From Devosia naphthalenivorans (GTDB lineage: Bacteria; Pseudomonadota; Alphaproteobacteria; Rhizobiales; Devosiaceae), in contig NZ_PYVW01000004.1 in the NCBI RefSeq assembly GCF_003056355.1, forward strand, positions 186,001 through 250,000: a stretch of 64,000 bases of DNA, given 5' to 3'. Made by a program: the position numbers and the translations under genes. The notes beneath the pieces were generated by a model. That model was not told the origin of the DNA. It did no database searches and saw only the letters and a list, made by a program, of their open reading frames with translations. Positions within the stretch are counted from its first letter, which is position 1. Each line of letters starts with the position of its first letter. Below, one piece after another: positions 45,132 to 54,023 of this stretch.

Positions 45132-46135
45132 CGATCGGCAGGATCCATGCCGGGCTCGGTGCCGATCGCTTCCAGCATCTCATCGGTGACGGAGAAATCG
45201 ATCCAGCGGTCGAGAGCGACAGGCTCCAGATCCGCAAAGTCGGGGCCCTCGAAATTCCACTCGGCGGTGAAGGCAAGGTCCTTGGCGCTCAGGCCGCCAT
45301 TGACGCTCCAGCTTTGCCCATAGGCCTCGGCAAGGCTTTCGAGGTCGGCGCGCGCCAGATCGGGGCGCGCCTCGGTCATCGCGTCGACCCAGATCCTGGG
45401 GTCATCGGCGATGTCACGGGCCAGCTTGGTCAGGGCGGTGACCACGGCGACAACTTCCGGGCGCCGCGCCTCGAGAACCTCGGGGGTAACCACGTTGACC
45501 TTGCTCACCACCGGAGCCGCGGCAAAATACTCGTTCTGGTCGACCAAGACGTGCATGCCGGTTTTGTCCGGCAACGTCGTCCACGTTCCCAGCGACATGG
45601 TGGTCGCATCGATCTGGTCGGCAGCAAGGGCCTGTGCCCGCGCGGAAGGCTGGCCCAGCGCAACTTGTTCGAGGCTCTCGAAATCGACATCGAGGCCAGC
45701 CAGCACCTGGCGGCTGAGGCCCTGGTCGACACTGCCGACCCGGCCAATGCCGAAACTGTGTCCGGCAAGGTCGGCGACATCAGCGATATCGTCGCGGGCG
45801 ACGATCATGAACGACAGGGACTTGCTCGGGGAGGTCACCGCCTTGAGCTCCATCTGCTCGCTTGCAACCAGCTGCAACAGGCTATCGATGCCGATATTGG
45901 CCATCTCCCCTTCCCCTGCCCGCAAGGCCGTGACGGCAAGCGGGGTCTGCTGCACGCGAACCAGCTCGACGTCCACGTTCTCGCGCTCGAAATAGCCAAG
46001 GTTCACGGCCAGATCCATGACCGAGTTGGGCACCAGGGGGGGCTCAAGATCGGTGACGATCAGCCGGAACGGTTCAGCGCTCGCCCCACTCATGAGTGCG
46101 GCAACGAACGCCAGGCTTGCAACGAACTTGATCAC
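45128..46135 (-). CDS. ABC transporter substrate-binding protein (NMT1/SsuA-like)
   Basis: I start at the GTG at 46135, with AGGAGGG nine bases upstream; the product then begins VIKFVASLAFVAALMSGASA, a clean signal peptide. An upstream ATG (46162) would weaken it. The 335-residue protein has the type II periplasmic fold: FRLIVTDLEPPLVPNSVMDL and LGYFERENVDVELVRV, followed by LRAGEGEMANIGIDSLLQL and FMIVARDDIADVADLAGHSF. The last matches NMT1/THI5-like ligand loops. It binds an unknown small molecule in the periplasm. It is the first gene of the pair. Confidence 0.88.
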   Translation of the reverse strand: MIKFVASLAFVAALMSGASAEPFRLIVTDLEPPLVPNSVMDLAVNLGYFERENVDVELVRVQQTPLAVTALRAGEGEMANIGIDSLLQLVASEQMELKAVTSPSKSLSFMIVARDDIADVADLAGHSFGIGRVGSVDQGLSRQVLAGLDVDFESLEQVALGQPSARAQALAADQIDATTMSLGTWTTLPDKTGMHVLVDQNEYFAAAPVVSKVNVVTPEVLEARRPEVVAVVTALTKLARDIADDPRIWVDAMTEARPDLARADLESLAEAYGQSWSVNGGLSAKDLAFTAEWNFEGPDFADLEPVALDRWIDFSVTDEMLEAIGTEPGMDPADR

Positions 46136-46293
46136 TTGGGGGAGCCCTCCTGCTGGTGCCATGCCTGAGCGGCAGGGCAATATGGTTCTCGCGGTCGCGT
46201 GCCCGCCGAGACATCCAACCACAAAGAAGCCGACGCAGCTACTAGCACCGCGTCAGCTGTAAATCACGCGCCTTACAAAGGCGTCGAAACTGC

Positions 46294-46737
46294 TTACTGG
46301 CCAACCATGGCGGCGAGTTCGTCGAACTTGGCTTGAGCCTTCGGCGGGCCCTTGGCGTCTTCGATGGCGGCAAGGTTTGCAGGATCATCACCCACGACGA
46401 TCAAGCCGACCATGCCCATGCCGAAGTGCGGCAGGCACTTGTAGCCGTAGGCGCCCGCCACGTCGAAGGTCACGCTGATCTCCTCGTTGATCTTGCCCTT
46501 GAACTCGGTGCCGCCCTCGGGCAACAGACCCTTGATCACCTCGGCATTGTGACCTTTGTCGGTCGGCACGAAGGTGACGGTATCACCGACTTCGATCTGC
46601 AGGAACGCAGGCTCGAACACCATCGCCTGACCGTCCGCGCCCTTGTTCAGCATCTTGACTTCATGCTCGGCGGCGGACAGGGAAACGCTCGTTGCCATGA
46701 TGATGGCAGCCGAGGTCAATATGGTACGAATCTTCAA
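46294..46737 (-). CDS. Pseudoazurin
   Basis: I start at the TTG at 46737 (AATCAGGAGAG upstream), giving [20 protein letters not shown] as signal peptide; a longer ATG reading is not credible. The mature protein is a type I copper protein of about 125 residues: [40 protein letters not shown] with the first His ligand, and [20 protein letters not shown] with the Cys, His and Met ligands. Pseudoazurins carry electrons in the periplasm to nitrite reductase, and possibly from quinoproteins. It lies next to, and divergent from, the PQQ-dehydrogenase-associated operon, so it may be an alternative electron acceptor there. Confidence 0.93.
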   Translation of the reverse strand: MKIRTILTSAAIIMATSVSLSAAEHEVKMLNKGADGQAMVFEPAFLQIEVGDTVTFVPTDKGHNAEVIKGLLPEGGTEFKGKINEEISVTFDVAGAYGYKCLPHFGMGMVGLIVVGDDPANLAAIEDAKGPPKAQAKFDELAAMVGQ

Positions 46738-46965
46738 GATACTCTCCTGATTTAGAGAATTGAGCGGCAAGCCCACTCGAGCGGCGCCGCCAGTTATGAA
46801 ACAATGCCTTGAGCGCTGGATGGTTCGCTGCAATAGCTTGTGAGGCCACTACATATACCGGTCATTCCAAGGTTCATAGGCTTGCTGGCCTGAAATGGCA
46901 CAAGAGCGGGGACGAATACACTGTCGTCGAAGAGCGAACAGCACTGGCCGAGGGCCTCTGAAAGC

Positions 46966-47940
46966 ATGAATGAAACTGCCATCACCGTACATGACGTGAC
47001 CGCGCATTACGGGAGCAAGAAGGCCCTAGACCAGGTGAACCTTACCGTGCCGACAGGGGCTCATTTTGCCCTGCTCGGCCCTAACGGCGCGGGCAAGACC
47101 ACACTGGTGAACATCCTCTGCACCCTGCGGCGGCCCGATGGCGGAACTGCCGTAGTTGCCGGGGCAGACGTGATCGCGCGGCCAACCCAGGCGCGGCGAT
47201 CCATCGGCGTGGTGTTTCAGGACTCCAGCCTCGACGACCGGCTGACCGCATGGGAAAACCTGGAGTTCCACGGTCTCGTCTACGGCATGGCGGCCAAACC
47301 CCGGCGGGCCATGATCAGCACGGTGCTGGAACTCGTTGAATTGGGGGACTGGACGCATGAGATCGTCCGGACCTTTTCGGGCGGGATGCGGCGGCGGCTG
47401 GAGATCGCCCGCGCGCTTTTGCATCGACCCAAAATCCTGTTTCTCGATGAGCCGACGGTGGGGCTGGATGCCCAGACGCGCCAGCGGATCTGGCAATATC
47501 TGGATCGCCTGCGGCGTGAAAGTGGCCTGACGGTGCTCACCACCACCCACTACATCGAGGAGGTCGAGAACGCCGATATCGTGTGCATCATCGATCATGG
47601 CAGGATCATCGCCGAGGCGCCGCCGGAGCAGCTCAAGAAGGACCACGGTATTCGTTGGCTTCATGTGGTGCCGCAGGATGCCACAGCGGCCGAAGCTATA
47701 GTGCAGCGGTTCCCCCAAGCCCAACGCCTCTCCGGAACCGGCCTCGCCCTTCCGGCCGGTGACGATGACCGCACCGACGCCTTTCTCGCGGAATTCCGCG
47801 ACCGATTGTCGGAAATCCGGTTCCACCCGCCAACGCTCGAGAGCGTTTTCCTGTCCCTGACCGGCCGGGAATTGCGCGACCGTGCCGATGGCCAGCGCGA
47901 TGCCGATCGGGCGGCCGGACGACGTGGAGGCCGCCGCTGA
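46966..47940 (+). CDS. ABC exporter ATP-binding protein of PQQ-alcohol-dehydrogenase operon
   Basis: The 324-residue ATPase has Walker A LLGPNGAGKTTLVNILCTLR, signature TFSGGMRRRLEIARALLHRP, Walker B ILFLDEPTVGLD and H-loop TTTHYIEEVENADIVCIIDH. A C-terminal extension of about 90 residues follows. The layout is that of the PedA/YadG-type ABC-2 ATPases that accompany PQQ-dependent alcohol dehydrogenases. It overlaps the permease gene. The transported molecule is not known; export or cofactor loading has been proposed for relatives. Confidence 0.9.
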   Translation: MNETAITVHDVTAHYGSKKALDQVNLTVPTGAHFALLGPNGAGKTTLVNILCTLRRPDGGTAVVAGADVIARPTQARRSIGVVFQDSSLDDRLTAWENLEFHGLVYGMAAKPRRAMISTVLELVELGDWTHEIVRTFSGGMRRRLEIARALLHRPKILFLDEPTVGLDAQTRQRIWQYLDRLRRESGLTVLTTTHYIEEVENADIVCIIDHGRIIAEAPPEQLKKDHGIRWLHVVPQDATAAEAIVQRFPQAQRLSGTGLALPAGDDDRTDAFLAEFRDRLSEIRFHPPTLESVFLSLTGRELRDRADGQRDADRAAGRRGGRR

Positions 47941-48749
47941 TGGAAGCCATGATGCTGCTGCGGGGTCTTTATGCCATTTGGCTGCGCGAAATCACGCGCG
48001 CTACCCGTGATCGGGCCCAGTTGATTGGCGGTGTCAGCCGGCCGCTGATCTGGCTGCTGATCCTGGGAGTCGGGCTCAATCCATATTTCCGCGGCGAGAT
48101 TTATGGCGAAGTGCGCTTCGTCATTCCCTACACTTACCTGCAGTTCCTGTTCCCTGCCGTTATCGTCCTCAACATCATGTACACCTCGATCCAGTTCGCG
48201 GTGTCGGTGATCTGGGATCGGGAATTCGGCTTTTTGCGCGAAATCCTGGTCTCGCCCATGCCGCGGCCGCTGATCCTGCTGGGGAAGGTATTGGGCGGCA
48301 GCACCATTGCCACGATCCATGGCGGGCTGGTGCTGATTCTGGCACGCTTTGCCGATGTGACCCTTTCGTTGCAGCAGATGTTCACCGCGCTGGGGTTGAT
48401 GTTCGTGCTTGCGTTCGGGTTGACCAGTTTCGGCGTGATCCTGGCGGCTCGGGTGCGAAGCTTCGAGGGGTTTGGAGTCTTTTCCAACACCATCATCCTG
48501 CCGCTCTATTTCACGTCATCGTCGGTGTTTCCGCTCGACCCGGCCCTCACGCGAACCCAGATGGTTACCGCCTACCCCGAGTGGCTGGTGTTCCTGGTGC
48601 AGGTCAATCCCATCACCTACGCGGTCGATGCGCTGCGCGGCGTCATCATCGGGTTCAACCAGTTTCCGCCCACCTATGGACTGGCCGTGATCTTTGGCAT
48701 GGCGGCAGTTTTCTTTGTCGTGGCGCTGATCGATTTCAGCCGCTCATGA
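47940..48749 (+). CDS. ABC-2 type permease of PQQ-alcohol-dehydrogenase operon
   Basis: The 269-residue permease has six helices (RPLIWLLILGVGLNPYF, YLQFLFPAVIVLNIMYTSIQ, FVLAFGLTSFGVILAARVRS and others) and the ABC-2 motif SVIWDREFGFLREILVSPMP. It is the expected partner of the ATPase upstream (start and stop overlapping). Relatives (PedC-like) are found with quinoprotein alcohol dehydrogenases. It ends in an ATGA overlap with the substrate-binding-protein gene. Confidence 0.9.
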   Translation: MEAMMLLRGLYAIWLREITRATRDRAQLIGGVSRPLIWLLILGVGLNPYFRGEIYGEVRFVIPYTYLQFLFPAVIVLNIMYTSIQFAVSVIWDREFGFLREILVSPMPRPLILLGKVLGGSTIATIHGGLVLILARFADVTLSLQQMFTALGLMFVLAFGLTSFGVILAARVRSFEGFGVFSNTIILPLYFTSSSVFPLDPALTRTQMVTAYPEWLVFLVQVNPITYAVDALRGVIIGFNQFPPTYGLAVIFGMAAVFFVVALIDFSRS

Positions 48750-49603
48750 GTACGCGCCCCAAGCATCGTTGGCGGGCCACCGCCATCAATCTGGGGATCG
48801 TTGCGGCGCTTCTGACAGGTCTCAGTTTCCTGCCGCCCGATACTTCGCTCGCCGATCGGCAAAGCGCCGGTGTTCTCAAGCTTTGCGTGCCGCCGAGCTT
48901 CCCCCCGCTGGTCACGGGCGAGGAGGGAGCGCCCGGCTATGACGTCGAACTCGCCGGAGCCATTGCGGCCGCACTGGACCTGAAGTTGTCGCTCAATGTC
49001 CTGCCCTCCATCGGCCAGGACTATAATCCCCGCAATTGGTTCCTGACGCGCGCTCAATGCGACATTGTTGGCGGCGGCGTTGCCGATACCGCCCAGACCC
49101 GCAGCTTCATGCAGACGGTTCCGACCCAGGCCCGGACCGGCTGGATCGGCATATCGCCCACCGGAACGATGCCGCCTCCAGGCAGTGTGGTCGCGGTCCT
49201 GCCGGGCACGTCGGGGCTGAACCGGTTGGCACTTTCCGGCTGGCTGCGGCAGCAGCAATTGCGTGCACAACTGGTGCGCAGTCCGGCCGAGTTGAGCCGC
49301 GCCTTGACCTCGGGAGCGGCAGCGGCAGCAGTAACCGAGCGCTTTCTGGCGGACGGCATCGATCTTGACCAGACCGGCTTCGTACCGTTCTGGCTGGAGG
49401 GCGAAGGTTTTACGAGCTTCCCGATGGCGCTGGGCGTGTGGAAAGGCGATCAGACGCTGAAGCGCGCTATCGATGCTGCGGTCTCGGACCTTGAAGAATC
49501 AGGCGCCATGGAAAGGCTGCGCGAACGCTATGGCGTCGATGCGGATTTGGCGCCTGCATCGACGAACCAGACGCCTCCTTCTGCGGTCTCGCCCCTGGAA
49601 TAA
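48746..49603 (+). CDS. Quinoprotein-dehydrogenase-associated periplasmic binding protein 1
   Basis: The start ATG at 48746 overlaps the permease stop. The 285-residue protein has a signal anchor (INLGIVAALLTGLSFLPPDT) and a type II periplasmic-binding fold of family 3. VLKLCVPPSFPPLVTGEEGA, YDVELAGAIAAALDLKLSL, NPRNWFLTRAQCDIVGGGVA and SSVVAVLPGTSGLNRLAL-like strands are visible. These proteins (MoxJ/XoxJ-like) occur with PQQ dehydrogenases and may help load or assemble the enzyme instead of transporting amino acids. The C-terminus is Pro/Thr-rich. Confidence 0.85.
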   Translation: MSTRPKHRWRATAINLGIVAALLTGLSFLPPDTSLADRQSAGVLKLCVPPSFPPLVTGEEGAPGYDVELAGAIAAALDLKLSLNVLPSIGQDYNPRNWFLTRAQCDIVGGGVADTAQTRSFMQTVPTQARTGWIGISPTGTMPPPGSVVAVLPGTSGLNRLALSGWLRQQQLRAQLVRSPAELSRALTSGAAAAAVTERFLADGIDLDQTGFVPFWLEGEGFTSFPMALGVWKGDQTLKRAIDAAVSDLEESGAMERLRERYGVDADLAPASTNQTPPSAVSPLE

Positions 49604-49745
49604 GGGGTAAAACGCATATAGAGGGAAAGTGTCATTGCACTGCCATGAGGTGTGTGGAATACTAACATGCTAGCCTGCCAGCGGCAGTTAAGCCGCTGAC
49701 CGGACACCATAAATACGACATCTCTATATAATGGGAGGATTAACG

Positions 49746-50354
49746 GTGCCCCTAAGATCCCCGCGGATCGCCCGCTTCGTTGTTCCACTGATTGCAGGCA
49801 TGATGACCGCCGGCCCCTCCATGGCCGCCGGCTTCACGGCTGAACAGGCGGCAGCTGGCGAAACCGCCTACAACTCACAGTGCGCGCAATGCCACGGCCG
49901 CCAGCTCGAAGGCCCAGAGGCCCCAGGATTGGCTGGCCAGGACGTCATGCAGAACTGGCACAGCGCCGGCGGCCTGTACGACTTCATCTCCGTTGCCATG
50001 CCCCCCTCCGCTCCAGGCCAGTTGGGCGAAGAGACCTACCTCAACATCATAGCCTACATCATGGAGTTCAACGGCGCCGCACCCGGCGATGAGCCGCTGA
50101 CCGCCGATCCTGATCTGCTCTATTCAGTTTTGCTTGCCGAAGAAACCGCGGCAGGTGCAGCAGCCGCTCCTGCTGCCTCCGACGCGACTCCTGCCGCAGA
50201 GGCAACATCGGTGCCGCAGGCCTTCACCTGGGGCAAGCAATTGCCCGGCAGCCCAGCGTCTGCCCAACCTGCCGCTCCCACTGCTGCAGCGGAGCCTTCC
50301 GTTCCTCAGGCATTCACCTGGGGTCAACAACTGCCGACTGCCGGCGCCAACTAG
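49746..50354 (+). CDS. c-type cytochrome with duplicated C-terminal motif
   Basis: I start at the GTG at 49746, because the upstream ATG (49731) overlaps the GGGAGG ribosome site. The 202-residue protein begins with a signal peptide (FVVPLIAGMMTAGPSMAAGF). It has one c-type haem site, CAQCHGRQLEGPEAPGL, with a probable axial Met in VAMPPSAPGQ. It continues in an Ala/Pro-rich tail that carries SVPQAFTWGKQLP and SVPQAFTWGQQLP about 30 residues apart. It should accept electrons from the adjacent quinoprotein. TATAAT lies at 49726-49731, just before the ribosome site. The tail duplication is unusual. Confidence 0.88.
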   Translation: MPLRSPRIARFVVPLIAGMMTAGPSMAAGFTAEQAAAGETAYNSQCAQCHGRQLEGPEAPGLAGQDVMQNWHSAGGLYDFISVAMPPSAPGQLGEETYLNIIAYIMEFNGAAPGDEPLTADPDLLYSVLLAEETAAGAAAAPAASDATPAAEATSVPQAFTWGKQLPGSPASAQPAAPTAAAEPSVPQAFTWGQQLPTAGAN

Positions 50355-50392
50355 AGTGTAGCGCGCTTGCGACGCGCACCGAGGAGACAACA

Positions 50393-52156
50393 ATGAAAAT
50401 CGGACTGATCAATACCCTATTGGTCGCTAGCACAGCCCTGGTGGCACTTTCGACCCCGACCTTTGCCCAGGGCGTGCGGGAAAACTACGCGCCCGTGACC
50501 GCCGAAATGCTCGCCAATCCGCCGGCCGAAGATTGGCTGATGTTCCGCGGCGCCTACAACAACCAGGGCTATAGTGCGCTGGACATGATCAACAAGGACA
50601 CTGTTGGCGATCTGGAGCTTGCCTGGGCCTGGCCCATGGCCGAGGCAGGCATCCAGGAAACAGCCCCGCTCGTCCATGACGGCGTCATGTTCCTGCAGAC
50701 CAACAACAACATCGTCGAGGCGCTCGACGCCAAGACGGGTGACCTGATCTGGCAGTACCGTCACGTCCTGCCTGAGATTCCGGCAAGCTGGAGCTACCAG
50801 GCAAACCAAGCGCGCCGCCAGAAGAACTCCATCGCGCTGTTCGAAGACAAGGTGATCCTGACCACCGTGGACGCCAAGATCGTCGTGCTCAACGCGGCGG
50901 ACGGCAAGGTTGCCTGGGAGAAGCAGGTCCTCGACTATAATCTGGGCTATAGCTACACGGTTGGCCCGCTGATCGCCGACGGCAAGATCATCTCCGCCAT
51001 TTCGGGCTGCTCGATCGCTGGCACGGCCGGCGGTTGCTATATCCTCGCCCATGATGTGAATACCGGTGACGAACTCTGGCGCTTCAATACCATCGATGAC
51101 CCCAACAATCCCGAACAGCAGGAAAGCTGGGGCGGCGTTCCTCCAGAAAACCGCTGGGGCGGCACGCCGTGGACGACAGGTTCCTACGACCCTGAAACCA
51201 ATACGACCTTCTGGGGTATCGGGATGCCTGGCCCTTATGCGGAACTGATCCGCGGCTCAGGTGACGGTTCGGTGCTCTACACCAACTCGACCCTGGCGCT
51301 CGATGTCGCCACGGGCGAACTCAAGTGGTACTACCAGCACCTGCCGCGCGATAACTGGGACCTCGACAGCCCGTTCGAGCGTATCCTGGTCGATCAGGAA
51401 ATCGACGGCGAGACGCACAAGATGCTGATCTCGGTGCCCGGCAAGAACGGTATTGCCTTCGGTCTCGATCGTGAGACCGGCGAATACCTGTGGTCCAAGG
51501 AAACCGTAGTCCAGAACGTTGTCGAGAGCATCGATGAGGACGGCACCGTCAATATCAACGAAGATCTCGTCTTCAACGCCGTGGGCGAAGAATTCCTGGT
51601 TTGTACGTCCGTTTCCGGTGGCAAGCTGTGGCAGGCGGGTGCTTACAGCCCGTTGACCGAGACTTTCTTCGTGCCGCTGACAGAAGCATGCAACACGGTT
51701 GCTCCCACCCAGACCGAGTTTACTGCGGGTAATGCTGTGGGTTCGGTCAAGTTTGGCCCGCGCGTGCTGCCCGAAGGCATCACCGATGCCGGGCTGATCC
51801 AGGCGCTGGACATCAATCCCGAACAGGCCGAATCCAAGTGGCAGTACCGCTACCGCCCAAGCCCCACCAGCTCGGTGCTGGCCACGGCCGGTGGCCTGGT
51901 GTTCGGTGGTGACGCCGCACGCGAGATCAAGGCCTGGGATCAGGAAACCGGCGAAGTGCTCTGGTCGCAGCGTCTCAACGCTCCGGTCGGCGGCTATCCG
52001 ATGACTTATGCTCTGGATGGCGAGCAGTATCTGGTGATCCCCACCGGTTACTCGAACTCGGCAAGCTCGATCTCTTCGGCCTTCCCGGAAATCCCGCTGC
52101 CAACCGGTTCGGGTAACTCCATCTTCGTCTTCAAGCTGCCAAAAGCCGACAGCTAA
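50393..52156 (+). CDS. PQQ-dependent methanol/ethanol-family dehydrogenase, lanthanide-type
   Basis: The 587-residue quinoprotein has a signal peptide (LLVASTALVALSTPTFAQG), then an eight-bladed propeller with repeated W motifs (GDLELAWAWPMAEAG, ETGEVLWSQRLN, TGELKWYYQHLP). The catalytic Asp (323) lies in RDNWDLDSPFE. The second Asp (325), two residues on, matches the extra lanthanide-coordinating Asp of XoxF/ExaF-type enzymes; calcium enzymes have Ala there. The vicinal Cys pair of classic methanol dehydrogenase is not adjacent here (SGCSIAGTAGGCY). It oxidises primary alcohols in the periplasm with PQQ. No PQQ-synthesis genes lie in the window. It is followed by a strong terminator. Confidence 0.92.
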   Translation: MKIGLINTLLVASTALVALSTPTFAQGVRENYAPVTAEMLANPPAEDWLMFRGAYNNQGYSALDMINKDTVGDLELAWAWPMAEAGIQETAPLVHDGVMFLQTNNNIVEALDAKTGDLIWQYRHVLPEIPASWSYQANQARRQKNSIALFEDKVILTTVDAKIVVLNAADGKVAWEKQVLDYNLGYSYTVGPLIADGKIISAISGCSIAGTAGGCYILAHDVNTGDELWRFNTIDDPNNPEQQESWGGVPPENRWGGTPWTTGSYDPETNTTFWGIGMPGPYAELIRGSGDGSVLYTNSTLALDVATGELKWYYQHLPRDNWDLDSPFERILVDQEIDGETHKMLISVPGKNGIAFGLDRETGEYLWSKETVVQNVVESIDEDGTVNINEDLVFNAVGEEFLVCTSVSGGKLWQAGAYSPLTETFFVPLTEACNTVAPTQTEFTAGNAVGSVKFGPRVLPEGITDAGLIQALDINPEQAESKWQYRYRPSPTSSVLATAGGLVFGGDAAREIKAWDQETGEVLWSQRLNAPVGGYPMTYALDGEQYLVIPTGYSNSASSISSAFPEIPLPTGSGNSIFVFKLPKADS

Positions 52157-52175
52157 GAGACCAGCACAGAATATG

Positions 52176-52197
52176 GAAAGGGGCTTCGGCCCCTTTC
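52176..52197 (+). terminator. UUCG-loop hairpin terminator after the quinoprotein gene
   Basis: GAAAGGGGC and GCCCCTTTC form a perfect nine-base stem with a TTCG loop. It lies between the quinoprotein stop (52156) and the next gene (52216) and would limit readthrough. Confidence 0.75.
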
Positions 52198-52215
52198 TCA
52201 TTTGAGGAGACTGCA

Positions 52216-53037
52216 ATGTTTCGCTTTTTCGGTGTGGGACTGGCGCTGCTTGCATCCAGCGCTGCCTTTGCGCAAACCTCAGGCATACCGCCAGAGGAAA
52301 TGAACAATACGAGGCGCCTTGCGGGCGACTCGATCAACGTCTGCTTCGACATGACCAGCCTCGGCCGCCCCTTCGACGAGGACGTGGCAAAAGCCATCGG
52401 CGATGCCTTGTTTCTGCAAGTCAATGTCGTGGAAGGGTTCGGCGGCTTCCCCGTCAATGGCGATGGGTTCATGGATGAGCTGACCCTGGCCATGAACAAC
52501 ACCTGTGACATGTTCATGGGCGTGTCCGTCTCGGCGAACTCCCCGTTCTCGGAAGCTTTCGCGCTGACACGTCCCTATGCGACCATTCCTTTCGTGCTCG
52601 CCGTCACCGACCCTGAGTGGCAGAGCCTTGCCGAGATCCCCAAGGACCGGAAGCTGGGCACCGCCATGTCGAGCCTGGGCGAGATGAACTACATCACATG
52701 GTCCCAGCAGCAACCTGAAGCCGAGCGCTGGGTGCGCTTCCCTTATGCCGACTACAACAAGATGGCGACGCGGGTCCTCGACGGCACCATCGCCGGCATG
52801 ATCCTTTGGCAACCGGCAATGGCGCAACTGCAGGCGGAGCGCCCGGAGGCGGCCGCATTGCGCGTTATCGCCAACGATCCCCTGCCCCCGGCCAGTGTTC
52901 GAGTCGGTGCGCTCGTCTCCAGCCGCAATGCGTTCCTGCGCAGCCAGGTGGATCAGGCTATCGACGCCCTGGCCGCTGACGGCACGATCGACGCGCTGAT
53001 GGAAAAACACCGCTATCAGGGGAATGCAGGCGAGTAG
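52216..53037 (+). CDS. Quinoprotein-dehydrogenase-associated periplasmic binding protein 2 (XoxJ-like)
   Basis: TGAGGAG precedes the ATG at 52216. The 273-residue protein has a signal peptide (MFRFFGVGLALLASSAAFAQ) and a type II periplasmic fold: INVCFDMTSLGRPFDEDVAK, NNTCDMFMGVSVSANSPFSE, TRPYATIPFVLAVTDPEWQS and GTIAGMILWQPAMAQLQAER. Proteins of this kind (MoxJ/XoxJ) accompany PQQ methanol/ethanol dehydrogenases and are thought to assist their maturation. It is the second such protein in the cluster. The two are only distantly alike. Confidence 0.88.
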   Translation: MFRFFGVGLALLASSAAFAQTSGIPPEEMNNTRRLAGDSINVCFDMTSLGRPFDEDVAKAIGDALFLQVNVVEGFGGFPVNGDGFMDELTLAMNNTCDMFMGVSVSANSPFSEAFALTRPYATIPFVLAVTDPEWQSLAEIPKDRKLGTAMSSLGEMNYITWSQQQPEAERWVRFPYADYNKMATRVLDGTIAGMILWQPAMAQLQAERPEAAALRVIANDPLPPASVRVGALVSSRNAFLRSQVDQAIDALAADGTIDALMEKHRYQGNAGE

Positions 53038-53101
53038 CCGGAGCGCGTCAGAGTGGATTCACTTGGTAGACCTCGGTCTCCTGTAAGTTCCCATCCACTG
53101 T

Positions 53102-53165
53102 GTCATTCCCGCGAAAGCGGGAACCCCTGTTTTGAAACGGAGGTTCCCGCTTTCGCGGGAATGAC
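53102..53165. repeat. REP-like inverted repeat pair
   Basis: A 24-base arm at 53102-53125 (GTCATTCCCGCGAAAGC start) is the perfect reverse complement of the arm at 53142-53165, with a 16-base spacer. Each arm is also palindromic in itself. The same repeat recurs at 31117 and 54392. It lies in a 235-base gap (53038-53272) that contains no supported gene. Confidence 0.8.
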
Positions 53166-53272
53166 GCTGTGGTTACTGGGAAACCGGTAAGTGCCGGAAA
53201 TGAACACTTCGCCTTTCGCGGGACAGGCTCAGGATGAGGTCTACTGGGTAGGTCCTATTATTGCGACACGCT

Positions 53273-53854
53273 CTAGCCGATACTCAATAGGGGCAGACCC
53301 ATCGTCGTCGGGTCCGGGAAACCGAGGGCGACGATTACGGCCATGACAATGGCGATGCAAATCGGTTCGGCCTGCCGGAGCCGGCGCTCCGCGTTGGGCC
53401 ATAGCGCCTGGAGAAACCCGCCACCGACCAGCCCTGGAACGGGCAGGAGGTTCAGCAGCACAGATGAGATGGCGATAAGCTGCAATTGGTCCAGGACATA
53501 GAGAACCGCGTAACTGCCCGTGCGAGGCAGAAGCAGCACCAGCGGCTGCAGCAAATCGATCAGGGGCACCAGCACAACCATCGCTGCAAGCCCCAGAAAG
53601 GTGACGAGCGCAGCGCCGTATCGCCCAAAGCGGCTTTGGGCTGCATCATACCAGATGCTGCGAACCCAGCTGACAGCGAACAGCGCGGCGAACGCCGCAC
53701 CCCACACCGACAGATGTACAAAGGGATTGAGGCTCAGCCGTCCGTCATGCTGCGGCCGCCGGTCTCCCATGGCGCGCGCCAATGCAGCCAGCAGGAAGCC
53801 TTGCAGTGCAGCATAGAGCAAGAAAGCCGCCAAACGCGACACGATCTCGCCCAT
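53273..53854 (-). CDS. M50-like membrane protein lacking the HExxH motif
   Basis: I start at the ATG at 53854 (MGEIVSRLAAFLLYAALQGF); upstream codons look antisense. The 193-residue protein has five or six membrane helices and the site-2-protease layout: RLSLNPFVHLSVWG corresponds to the LNPxxHLD segment and LLNLLPVPGLVGGGF to the NLLPxPxLDGG segment. The zinc motif HExxH is replaced by ALQGF, and the distal Asp by Val, so it should not be an active metalloprotease. The role is unknown, perhaps regulatory or scaffold. Confidence 0.75.
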   Translation of the reverse strand: MGEIVSRLAAFLLYAALQGFLLAALARAMGDRRPQHDGRLSLNPFVHLSVWGAAFAALFAVSWVRSIWYDAAQSRFGRYGAALVTFLGLAAMVVLVPLIDLLQPLVLLLPRTGSYAVLYVLDQLQLIAISSVLLNLLPVPGLVGGGFLQALWPNAERRLRQAEPICIAIVMAVIVALGFPDPTTMGLPLLSIG

Positions 53855-54023
53855 GCTGAGCTCTCGAAGAAATTGCACGTTCTGTCTCGCTGGTTGGCCC
53901 GCGCGACCATAGGTGTTTCGGTGCGCCCAAGGCAACAAACCTCCGCCGTCGACGCACTATACCTGAGTGGCACCAACACGCCCGTTGGGCGTTGAATTCC
54001 TCATCAACCACGAGGAGACCATC

